Below are positions 32,801-44,800 of a stretch of DNA of 64,000 bases, in pieces (the first letter of the stretch is position 1; each line of letters starts with the position of its first letter). Under the pieces are notes generated by a model. The model did not search any database, was not told the origin of the DNA, and saw nothing but the letters and a program-made list of their open reading frames with translations. The DNA comes from Dichetophora obliterata (taxonomy: Eukaryota > Arthropoda > Insecta > Diptera > Sciomyzidae). Both the position numbers and the translations under genes were made by a program. The stretch is from contig OY986437.1 in the NCBI GenBank assembly GCA_963920525.1, positions 116,708,715 through 116,772,714 on the forward strand, read 5' to 3'.

Positions 32801-35800
32801 CGGCATAGATCACAGTTAATTTTCGCTGCCCTTTAACTCCGACTGAGTCAAAGAGAAATAACAGACAGTTTCATGATCTGTTTGCTCTCTCCAGGACATT
32901 GCCACACCAAATGAAAATCTTCGTTTTGCTCCTGAAGCCCACTCTTGCAAAGTTATTGAGACGATTCCGAAGTGGATGTTCCTGGCCACATCCTTAATTC
33001 GTTATATTAAATGATTTAACCACTACAAAACTTCAATTTGTTCGGAGAGAAATATCACTCCACACCATGGCCGTAGCCAGGATTTACCCATAGGGGGCTT
33101 TTGATGAACATTTTTTTATTCAAATCGAAAAAGTTCCATTTGTACCCCTCTAAAAATTAACCTTGGTTTCTTTTATAACAATTCCCAAAATATTTTGGTT
33201 GCAACAATAGCCGCCAGTGAGCTTAAACATTTTGCAAAAACCTCCAAAAATCATGTTTTTCGTAAATATATTGGCTGGTAGAATAGTTGTTAAAAACAAT
33301 AAACTGTCGAATAATAATGGTTGAAAATCTGCTTAGAAAAAATTTAAAGCTTTGCAATAGCATTAAAGCTAATGTCGTTTTTCATGCTTTTTTTTTTTTT
33401 TGATTTTTTTAAATTTATTTTCACTAAAATTTAAATAACTTTATTATTTCTAATGCGTACCTCACTTTCAAGATATCGTTGGAAAGTTTTTGAGTGCTTG
33501 CATTGATTCCGGATCAGAAATTCTAAAGTTTATACATATTTAAGCTAAAAGATTAATTATCAAATAATGTCCTTCTGAAAAAATTATCTCAAAAATTATA
33601 AAATTATGTTATTTGATTTTAAAAAATTGTTGTCTGAAGCTAAAATAAAAAATATCATATATGAAGTCTTCTTTTTTTTAAATTCTACCAACATATCCTG
33701 CTCTGTTACAGTGCGATTACTGTCATTTATGTCAAATTAATTAAATTTTATAGACAGGAAAACTTTTACATAAACTTCATTAATCTTAAAACCTAAAAAT
33801 TCACAAAATTACTTACACGATTGACTTAAAACTTATGCTTTAAGTTAAGTAATTTTAAGAAAAATTTAAGTCAACTTTTTATAACTCATGAGTAACTTCA
33901 AACATTCCAAAAAAATAAACCAGGTTTAGACTCACATATTTGATTCGAAAGTTAATTGCTTAAAATCCCTTGACTATAAAAGAGTCACAGTGAAAGGGGC
34001 AGAAAAACTTTTTGTGCCGTAAACTACGAAGAGGCTGTGTTGCAATGCTGCCATAAGCAGAGCGAAAGAAAACGCAGAACTTACAAAAAGCTCCATTTGC
34101 GACAAAAGCATGGATGCTGAAATTTAAATTTTCGAGAACCGCTCGAAGGAAAACTTAATCAGTTGGTTGCTGAATAAACTTTAAAAACTTTCTAGGCGGT
34201 TCGAATTAGAAAGGTTTTTTCAGTATGCACATGTCATTCTTGTTGGCTTCTCTGTTATCATCACAACCATCATCTACAACTGCCGATTTCAAGAGTAGTG
34301 AAGACAATAGTGGTGATAATTTTTAATGCATTTGTAACGTTTAATCCGACAAATCATAATACATTGATTTCAGTATTGTTGTTTAAAGGATTCAACTTTT
34401 ACACGTAAACGAAACTTTAGTATATGAATTGTTTAGTTTTTTTAGAAAAAACTTAAGTGGTTCAATGAAATAATTATTGAATTGCATTAATTTTTATTAA
34501 AATTTTGAGCCTCTGTGGGGGTTTGAACCCCAAAATTCCCTCTTGGATATGGCCCTGCTCCACACATACATATTTTTTTTAATATATGGGCCTATTCTGA
34601 GGAATCTTTTACGAAAAAATTCTGTTATTCTGTTATGATTTCCCATACAAATTTTTGAGCTGTCAAAAAATCTGGGGCCGAATTACAGCATCCGTGATCG
34701 AGCAATATTAAGAAGGGCACGACGAGACAAGTGCCTATCAATCTTGTACTATTTTGCTCGATCACGGATGCTGTAATTCGGCCCCTGTTATGAGATAAAA
34801 ATTCATATTCTGCAGGGGCCAAATTCTCTAACTGTAAGTTATAAAGTGTACACTTTTTCTGACTAAACTCACCGACTAAGAACCAGTGAGTTTTTGTGAG
34901 AGCCCGTGTACACTTTAAAACTCACAGTTACAGAATAGGGCCACAGGACAATCTTTTATGAAATCTGTTATAACTCACAAAAGATTTTTCGAACTGCCAA
35001 AAAATCTTTTACAAACTCTTGAATTGGTATTCTACATGACAAAATACATATGTTATGAGATCTGTTATGAAACATAACAGAATAACAGATAAATTTTTCA
35101 GCCTTTTATTACAATAGCGGTAGATTTTTGTTTTCGCAGATTGATAACAGGGTACCATGAAAGTTCGAAAAGCAGAATACCCATTTTAACAGATCTTTTA
35201 TGGTCAGCATCAGAGAACTGCATAAGTGGCTTCACTTATACATATAAGCACTCGTTGAAAAGGAGAGTAGCTATCGTGCATTGCATTCTCTTTCAACGAA
35301 TATACAATATGTGAACTCGCTCAAAAGTAAACTTCGCTAAGGGGAGTGTCACACTAGCGCGGACACGGACAAATATGTTTTTGTTTTCGCTTGTAAAATA
35401 AGAAACTGGAAATTGAGAGAGCATCTTTTACCCGTGAAAACAACAACAAATTTGTCCATGTCCGCTACGTGTGACATGCACCTAAGCTTGCTATTCACCA
35501 CTGTATTCCTTAAGAGACTCGGTGTAACCAAGGTTCATTTATAAGGCTGCGAATGTGGCACTTAAGAGAAATGCACTCTTTTTCTGGCCTTTGCTCGAAC
35601 TGTCAGTGTGCTTTTCCTTGTTATAAGCATTTTTTTCTTCATCTCTTTTCATCCATTCTGACAGTTCGACCGAGCTCGCTCTCAAGTGCTACAACCTTAT
35701 AAATGAGCCTTGGAAGCAAGCTCATATTGTAGTTCAGAGAGTGAGAGCATAATTTGCACTCAATATTAAAAAAGAGAGTGAGTTAATGCGGAGCAAACAA

Positions 35801-38800
35801 AATTTTTTGAGGAATGCCTGAGAAAACATAAAATGTAGTGAAGAAGGAGAGTGCGTTATAAAGCGAAGCGCTTGTTGCAGATCTCTGGTGGAATAACAAT
35901 ATTTTTTTGATGCATAACAGAAAATTCATTACAGAATAACAGATCTGGCAGAATAGGCCCAATAGTCTTAAGTCATAAACCAATTTCTATGTGATGTGCT
36001 TAACTTACTTGGCATCCAGAATTTAGCACAGCCACACTTAGCGATAGTGTAGTTGACCAAGCACTCTGTCTGACAGTTACTCTGCGAATAGGCGCGAAAA
36101 AATCGTAAAAAACGCTCGTCATTGAAATAACACTGGCGCCTTTCAGAATTCGTATTAGCATGATTAAAGAAAAGATGACTCTTTTGTTCTCTACCCTTAA
36201 AAGTGTAAAACTTACTTCTTCGAACTGTACTCATCAAGATACACCGACGAGCCGATGTATTGCGGTGAAACTCTCACTATAACCTCATTGCCGTGTGTTA
36301 CCAAAATATAATTGCCGGTAGTAAGAGGCACACTCTCCGGCGAATTCAGGAAAACCTGTTGATTAAACAAACTCTTCAAAGTAATATTATTCATACATAT
36401 TTACGTGCAATAGCATCTCGTTCGAGCTAATGGCACACCTTAAAGCTTTGCTGTGAACTTCGACATGAATAATCTTTGTTGTGCGCTAATCCCTGCAGGA
36501 AAGCAACAAATCCATTACGTGCCGTTGAGAAAATTGTTCGCTGTGGATAAGAATTGAATCCTTGATCGATAAAGCCACTATCCAATGACCAGTAGCCAGT
36601 GATATTATTTAAAGTTGGCAAGTTTTTTCTTAAATTGTTGTTGTAATCTATATATTGTTCGTCGTTATAGCTCACATATCTGTAATAGCGAGGTGATAAA
36701 AGAAAGTTTGACTATGTAGTTATATCGTGCCATCCCAACGGGGAAAGAAGCACTCCAAAAGGTCTTTTTGAGTGCTTACAAGTCAGCTGAAAGCGCGAAA
36801 GTAATGACCCGACGTATGACACACCATTGTAATTTTAACATTGTATGTCCTAGGAAAAAAGCATTTAATTGCTTCAAAAGACCTCTCAAGGAAAGCTTTG
36901 GGTCAGTATTTCGTTTAATTGCTTCAAAAGAGGCTCTTGGAAATCTTTTTGTCAGCAGTTTGTTGTTTTGAATACACTTTTCAAGTTTTTTGAACTGCTC
37001 TCTTTTTTATTTCAAGTCCTTTTTAAACTTGTTAATTTCGATAAGTGAAAAAGAGAATAGTTCAAAAAGATTGAAAAGTGTATTCAAAACAAAAATAACT
37101 GCTGCCACAAAGATTTCCAAGAGCCTCTTTTAAAGCAATTAAACGAAATGCTGACCCAAAGCTTTCCTTGAAAGGTCTTTTGAAGCAATTAAGTGCTTTT
37201 TTCCTGGGACATACAATGTTAAAATTACAATGGTGTGTGATACGTAGGGTCAGCACTTTCATGCTAGCAGCTGACTGGTAAGCACTCAAAAAGACCTTTT
37301 GGAGTGCTTCTTTTCGCGTTGGTGCTGACACGCCGGCCCGTTGGGATGGGTCAAGCGTAAGCGCGCTATATAAAAATTATCGTTCATTAAAATTTATCCA
37401 AAGTATTAATACATTGGCTGAATGCAAAACTGCTTTAGTTCTGTGTGTCACCGATATATTCATTCCGTCAATATAAACATTCAGTCAAAAACACAATCAT
37501 TTTCTTATTATTTTGCTGAAGTTAAGCCATTTATGTTGTTAAAATGCTACTGCTAATGAACTAAATAAATATATAAATAAATAAACTGGCCATTTCATCA
37601 CCTGGGAAGAACTTTGACCTAGCTTCTATTGATCAATTGTGTTGTGCGTGTTGTTAAATGTTTGATCATAAATGACCGAGAACTGGACCTACGTGTTTTA
37701 TGCCGACTCCGAACGGCTTATGTTCTCCAGAAGCTTTACATGGCAATTTTTACTCTCTGAGGTTTGCCATTGTCTGCAGAGAGGCGACGACCGAACGGAA
37801 AAATTAATTCAATTGAAAAAACTTTTCTGTCTGAGCTGGAATTGAACCCGGGCTACCGCGGTTCTTTAGCTTAGGGGATACGCACTCTACCCACTAGGCT
37901 ACGGTCGCCTGCTAATAAACTACTCAACTGAAAAATTAATAGCTTTATTTTAATTTTTACAAAAAAATTATTTTATATTTTTCATGTGGCTGCACAGTAG
38001 ACTGTTTGGCCTATTTAGATGGAATGAAATCTGCAACTCGCGTTAGAGGGCACGGAATAACTCGAAATATTGGATTTAGGCTATTGAATGTCACATCTTG
38101 CTTACATGTAAAGTAAACACAGATAGTCTGTGTGAAACAGAAGGTAAACAAATTTGTATGGGAAAATTAGCCTTTTCGCTTCCCTACACCACAATTTTCT
38201 ATTTCGAGTTCCACAGAAACCTAAGACCACTTTTTGTTAAGGTATGTTAATCAAATTCTTAGTACGCCAAAAAATCTTCCATCTCTTGTTAATATATTTT
38301 TCTTCTATGGTAAAATAACTTTTCTTAAGTAAATTTATTGTCTTTAGCATTTTATTTCAAACCTATACGTTAAATAGAAAAATGTTTTAATTTTTTAATA
38401 TTTTAAATACCTTTCATCTCTATAGATATCCTTTCTCCGTAGGCCGTTGAACTGATAACATATTCCTTCATCGGTGGCAACAAAGTGCAAAATAGTATTA
38501 CAGAAATAGAAGCGTCTGTTCCATCTGCAGAAAGGAGCAGTAAGGTTTTTTGATACCGAAAGATCTACTAAAGTTTTTGCTATATTAGACTCCACATTGT
38601 TTGGTATATATTTAGCAAAGCGTTCCATAACATCGCTCTCACATATATGTAGAAAAGCAGCAAATTGTGAAATTCTGACCAAAGAGAAAATGAAGAAAAC
38701 TGCAATTAAGCATACATTTTAAAAAGCAAAAACCAGAACAAAAATATTTTCAAAAATTAAAAAAATCCAGTAATTTTACATATGTTTGAGCAAAATGTCG

Positions 38801-41800
38801 CTTTTCCCTTTTGTTTTCCTTTTTCATATAAAAAATAAATGAATTTTTTGGTGGTAAAATATATTGCCGGTTTTGATCAAAGGTTAGGTTAGGTTAAACC
38901 GGATGCCTTCGTAAAGGCTCACATAGACCAATTCAGGTCCTTAGTGGTACCGGTAGCGAACAAAAGGAACCTTTGTGTTTGTTTTAAAAGTCTTTAAAGA
39001 TTTGCGTTGAGTTCGCAAACCTTAGGAGGGATTCTAGAGACACCCTGGCTGCATCTTTAAGCGACGGGAATGTCGATGAGCCTAGGTATTTTAGTCTCGA
39101 TCTAAGTAGGGCGGGGCATGTGCATAGTAGGTGCTCCAGGGTCTCCACTGTGCCCGGTTCCTTGCACTTCCTGCAGTTGTCATCCGTGGTGATGCCAAGC
39201 TTCCTCGCGTGGGCTGCCGTCATGCAGTAACCAGTGAGCATGCCCACTAGTGTCCTGCAATCTTTGCGCGGGCGTGCCAAGATGAACAGAGTTCGTTTTT
39301 CGCATTGTGCATTGCACATGATTTTCGAGATTTTGCACGATGTGATCTCTCCATCTACGATTCACTGCTATTGTGGCTCTTCTTTCGAGGTTCCTGTACA
39401 ACTCTTGTAGCGGAAGAAGTACATGTTCTGCGAGTTCTGATTCCAGCCCGGCACCTTCCTTTGCTAAACCATCTGCCATCTCGTTTCCCTCAATGCCCTG
39501 GTGGCTAGGGACCCAGTAGATGCGCACTCTTTTCGAAGCGCATAGTGCATCTAGTGCATCTCTGCCAGCCAAGACACTTTTGGACTTGATGCCAGTGGAG
39601 CGCATGGATTTGATCGCCGCTTGACTGTCAACGAAAATGTTGATGTTAGAGTGTTGTGTGTCCATGCTGAGGGCTATCTCAGCAGCCTTCCTTATGGCAA
39701 ATACTTCCGCCTGGAAGATACTGCAGTGGTTCGGCAGTTTATATGGCTGCCTTATATTAGGCTCTGCGCAATACACCGCCGCACCTACCCCCGTAGGCAT
39801 TTTGGAGCCGTCGGTAAATATGTTGACCGCCTGCTGTGCTTGTTCTATACCTTTGCACCAGTCCTTTGGTCCTAGAAGAGTTCGTACTTTGGAATTGACT
39901 ATCGTGCGAGGCACCATGTAGTCCGTGCTACTAGGTAGATCCTTTCCGATTGTACAATGTCCAAAATTTTGAATGTGCATGTTGCCTGCTGCCGTAAGGC
40001 GTTTTGCCGTTTTTCCGGCTATTAGTTTTGCGTGTATGTCCAGGGGGTCCATACTTAGAATGGTTTCAAGCGCTTTAGTTGGAGTTGACTTCAGTGCCCC
40101 CGTGATGCATAGCGCTGCCTGCCGCTGAGTTTTCTCCAAGTGCCTGAGGAATGTTGATTTGTTCACAGCCGGCCACCACACAATAATCCCATAGAGTAGA
40201 ATAGGACGCACTACCGTTACATAGATCCAGTGCATCAGAAAGGGTGAGAGATCCCAAATACTGCCTAGCATCTTTTTGGATGTGTATAGTGCAATGGTGG
40301 ATTTCTTCACCCTTTCTTCCACGTTGGTTTTCCATGACAGCTTGCTGTCCAGGACGACTCCTAGATATTTTGTGTGAGTTTTCGGTATGAGACGTATATC
40401 GTTCAATTTCGGTGGTATCCACTGTGGTATCTTGTACCTTTTCGTGAACAGAACCAGATCCGTTTTCTCTGCGTTAATACTAAGACCGACTGAATTTGAC
40501 CATCTAAGTACATCTTTGAGTGTGCTCTCCATTATGGAGCTTACTGTTGATAGACATTTCCCTACTATAATAATGCTTATGTCGTCTGCATAGGCAGTTA
40601 TCCTCGGGGCTCTACCTGCGAACTTTTCGAATAGTTCATTTACTACAAGATTCCATAGTAGTGGCGAGAGGACCCCTCCCTGGGGTGTCCCACTGCGAGC
40701 TTCCCTTACCATGGATTTAGTGCCCCACTCAGCCCGCACCTTTCTGCAGCTTAGCAAATTGTGTAACCAAAGGTTTATTGGTTGATAACTGGTTGGTTGA
40801 TAACTGGATTGAATTGTTTCTTAGGTGCAAGTCAATCAGTTTCTCGAGCGTTTTAAGTACAAAGGAGGTCAGACTTATTGGCCTGTAGTCTCTCGGACAT
40901 GGATGGCTGCTCTTACCTGCCTTCGGTAAGAATACAACCCTCGCTGTCCTCCAAGCCACAGGTACATAGTTTGGCCTGATGCATCCGTTTAATATATTCT
41001 TCAGCCATGGGACGACTCGCGATTCAGCCGTTTGCAACATGGCAGGAATTATACCGTCTGGCCCCGGAGATTTGTATCCCGAGAACGAGTTTATAGCCCA
41101 TACGATTCCATCCGACGTTATTAAGTCGTGTGGAACCTGTAGCGGGGTTGTCCTGTATCCTCGTATTGTAGCAGTGCTAGGAGCTTCGGTACAGCCAGGA
41201 AAATGAGCCTTTAAAAGCACCTCGAGGGATTCCTGACTGCTCTCCGTCCACTGGCCATTGTCTTTGCGTAGCTGGCTCTGAATCTCTATTCAGAGCTGCT
41301 TTGAGAGTAGCTTCCTGAGCCTTGCTGTGTCCGCAGTTTTGATCAAAAATAAAAGCTAAAATTTTAATTTTATTTTTTGATCAAATATATAATTTAAAAT
41401 TTGATTTTTTTTTTTTTTGATACTTGACTTTTATTTTTCGATCAAAAATAAAATTTAAAATTTTACTTTTATTTTTTGCTCAAAAATAACAGTTAACATT
41501 TTACTTTTATTTTTTCGATCACAAGTAAAAGTCATATTTTTATTAATATATTATCTGTTTGCAGTCGCTGTTCTAGTCGTTTGCGAAATAAATGAAAACA
41601 GAATGTGCAATGATAAGCAACTAAGCGATGCAATGCAACGATATGAAGATCGATAGCAATGTTTTTATCTCTGTGCAAAAATGTAACGAATATGGTTTTT
41701 GATAAAAAAATAAAAGTAAAAATTTAACTTATATTTTTTATCGAAAAACTGAAAGTCATATTTTAACTTATATTTTTGATCGAAATGAAATCAGTCAAAA

Positions 41801-44800
41801 AATTACGATAATTTGCTAACTTTAAAAAAAAAAATCATAATCGTTATGGTCCCTGGATTCAGGCCCGTAGACAAGGGGGGTTTTAAGGGTTAAACCCCCC
41901 ATCCTTAGAGTCTAGAAAGTATAAAAAACTAATATATTAGCATTAACCCTTTCAATGGCTAGACTGAACTAAGAACAAAATAACTTTTTTGAGGTAATAT
42001 TCCTATCATTTAGGACCTAAGAAGATGAAAAAAACATACCTTTGATTTTTACCTGCGCTAATTACGATTTGCAAGCTTGTACAAAGAAAAATTTGTTTTG
42101 CTCCTGTTCGACACATGGTCTGTTTTTTGTCAATTGAAGATTTTTAAACCCTTTAGATCTTTGGTTTTTAAACCCTCTTTATGTTATTATTATTATTAAA
42201 GCCATAAAAAGATACAAACACATAAATTTGATTTTTGTCCGGTTGTTTTTTCTTATTAATGCCCCTATCACCGTCTGCGAATCGAATGCTTCACTCGAAT
42301 CGAATCATTTGGCGAATTTTTCTTTTTGTGGTATCACTGTTTGCTAACCTACTTATTCGCCTCAGATACGGTGCTGCCAAGGCAGAAAACATAAAAATTC
42401 GCTTAGAAACGTCAAAACTCAAACCTCAAATTTCAATTAAGCCTCGATAAATACAAATAAATAATAAAATATACCAAAATGTTAAGCAGCTCGGAGCTAT
42501 TCTTTGGAGAAACTGAGGAAACACAAACTTTGTGCAGATTACGACGCAGTATTATGGATAAATCCAATCCGCTAGAGATTCCTGACGACCTGTGAGTATT
42601 TTTATATGCCCGGTTGATCTTCATTGAAATATTTAAAATCTATTAAAGGTTTCAATCCTATTTTAGGCTTAACAAGGAAGCCTTTGTCTGCAGTCAATTC
42701 GAAGTTGTGCGATTCCTCCTATTTTGAATTTAGCTAGTATCTATGATTTTTTGCTGAGGGTAGTTACCAAAAGAGCGTTGGAAATGATTTTGAATTGGGT
42801 CTTGCGCAATCAAAGGTGTACACAGCTTTAAGCGAAGTTGTCGGGATTATTGAGCGTAATCTCTGCCCTGTATGGTTAAGAGCAGCCATGACAGAACAGG
42901 CTCGGAACTTTTTTTATGCAAAATCAGGATTCCCCGGAGTTATCGGTTGCGTCGATGGCACGCATATTGGCATTGTTGCCCCAGCACAGGCAAAACACTA
43001 TTACTTAAACCGAAAGGGATATTTCAGCATAAATGCAATGATCGTAAGTTCTATATTATGACATTGATTTAAATTTCTAACCACTTTATATGCAGGCTTG
43101 TGACCACAATATGGTCACAGTCAGTCCCAGTGAATTTAATTCAACAGCAAAACTTTTCCACGACTCCTTGTGGCTGACTTTTGAAGAGCCGAATTTTCCC
43201 AAATCAGACGCTATGTTTGGATTCTGCTCCATAAGCTGGACCATTTTATGGAACTGCCGGCTGTTAGTTATTTTCATACTAAAAATAAATAATAAATGTT
43301 TTACAATCAAGAACAAACCACAAAAAAATACAAACAATGCCTTACCTTTTTCTATTATTTTCCATTCTTATGTGCAAAATAAAAAGAAATCAAACGCATT
43401 CGCCGGCTTGTCACCAAATATTTTTATTCGTCTGTTTTTGACGCTTAAGTCGAATGACATCTGCGAAATTCGCGAACAGTGATACCACGAAGTTTTTTCA
43501 TTCGCCTGTTTTTGACGTTTCAGTCAAATTAAATTTAAGCATTCGCCGACGGTGATACCAACTTGGCGAATTCGACTTAATTTTTGTTCGATTCGCAGAC
43601 GGTGATAGGGGCATAAATAGACCAACAATTTTTTTTTGCGTTTCTTCGGCACAAAATCGAAAATCCAACTGACTTTAATGTCAAATATCTCTCAAAATTT
43701 ATGTTTATCAGGTTGTTTCATCTATTTTTCATTGAACCAAACGATTTGATTTAAAAAAAGCGGTGCAAAATAAAAATAAAAATTTCTGACGTGTCCAATA
43801 TATTGGACAAATCTACTGAAAGGCTTAAGGCAACTACAACGCAACAGCGTAAAAATTTGCAAACCACTTCAATTTTGAACTGAATTGAGACCTATGCTTT
43901 CAGATCATCGATGCTATAAGGACTTCGGCATAGATTGCGATTTCATGTTCGAGCAGGGTTACGATGGTGCGGCTGTCATGAATGATACACTACAAGGAGC
44001 ACAAACGTATGCAGCGGAAGAAGAACTACACGATGCTTTAGACAAAGCTTTAGACAAAGCAACTGAATTTCGAAATCCCACAATATCGCCTCTCGCATTT
44101 TAGCTTATAAAAACAATAAAAACTTTTGCTTTTCAAATTGCTATTAATGTGGTCGCAGTTCCTACTAAATACATTTGTGATCAGGATTAACCATTCACAT
44201 TCTTTGTTGCTTTATCCCAAAAATTAATAACTAGAACAGGAAAATTTAATAAGCGTATTAATCACTAGTTTAGTAATGTCAATTGAAACGTTTAACTGTT
44301 ATATTTCACTTTGGTTATATCGTAGAGTAGCTATTTTAAAATATTTAAAATTACAATATAAATAAGTACTGAATTTTTCTAAAACGCAAATCAGAAATAT
44401 TTTTTTAAATTATTGAAATCATTTTAAATGATAAAAATAGTTTTTTTTTAAATTTCTTATGATTTTTTTTTTATTTTTGTGTTTTAAATGCGCAAACACA
44501 GGTGCTTTGAGGATTTTTGAAAAAACATCCAGTTTCAACAGCTATTACTTTTTGATCCGAGTTTTGGTTTTTGTAATTTTTCTTTCAAAAAATAGCCCGT
44601 TATTTCGTTTTTTTTTTGGCTTTGTCGTATTTTTGGGGTTTGAGTAAGCAACGTAATCTCACAATTTATGAGTGTCGTCTGTTCAAAAGAGCTTATTTCG
44701 ACATTGTATGAAGTTGAAGAAAACAGAAAAAAGTCTAGTTTTTGTTGTGCTTACAGTTCTGAGACCAACAGCTAATATATGATGTAAGTATGGATAAAAA

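Larger units (their letters stand above)
34587..35961. mobile_element. TIR element with TGGGCCTATTCTG ends, hosting smaller MITEs
   Basis: 1375 bp. TGGGCCTATTCTG at 34587 and complement CAGAATAGGCCCA at 35949-35961; possible ATA duplication. Subterminal GTTATTCTGTTATGA repeats on both sides. Four smaller foldbacks are nested inside. It ends 47 bp from the donor of exon 6 of gene A. No transposase. Confidence 0.75.
42260..43613 (+). mobile_element. PIF/Harbinger transposon with TAA target duplication
   Basis: 1354 bp. Inverted repeats TGCCCCTATCACCGTCTGCG at 42260 and complement ending 43613, extending to AATCGAA; flanked by TAA on both sides (42257-42259, 43614-43616), the TWA signature of this superfamily. 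It encodes two divergent-type genes, as usual for the family: a DDE nuclease (plus) and a Myb-like protein (minus), both reduced. Confidence 0.93.

Noticed and set aside
37062..37331. 89 aa ORF similar to one at 36768-36971
   Set aside because: Mirror frames from the two arms of a foldback element.
37838..37910. A possible tRNA gene
   Set aside because: A and B boxes are present, but the sequence runs on into a repeated body and lacks a foldable 3' acceptor half; it is a SINE head.
44459..44647. 62 aa Phe-rich ORF in the hAT right half
   Set aside because: Poly-T driven; no motif.
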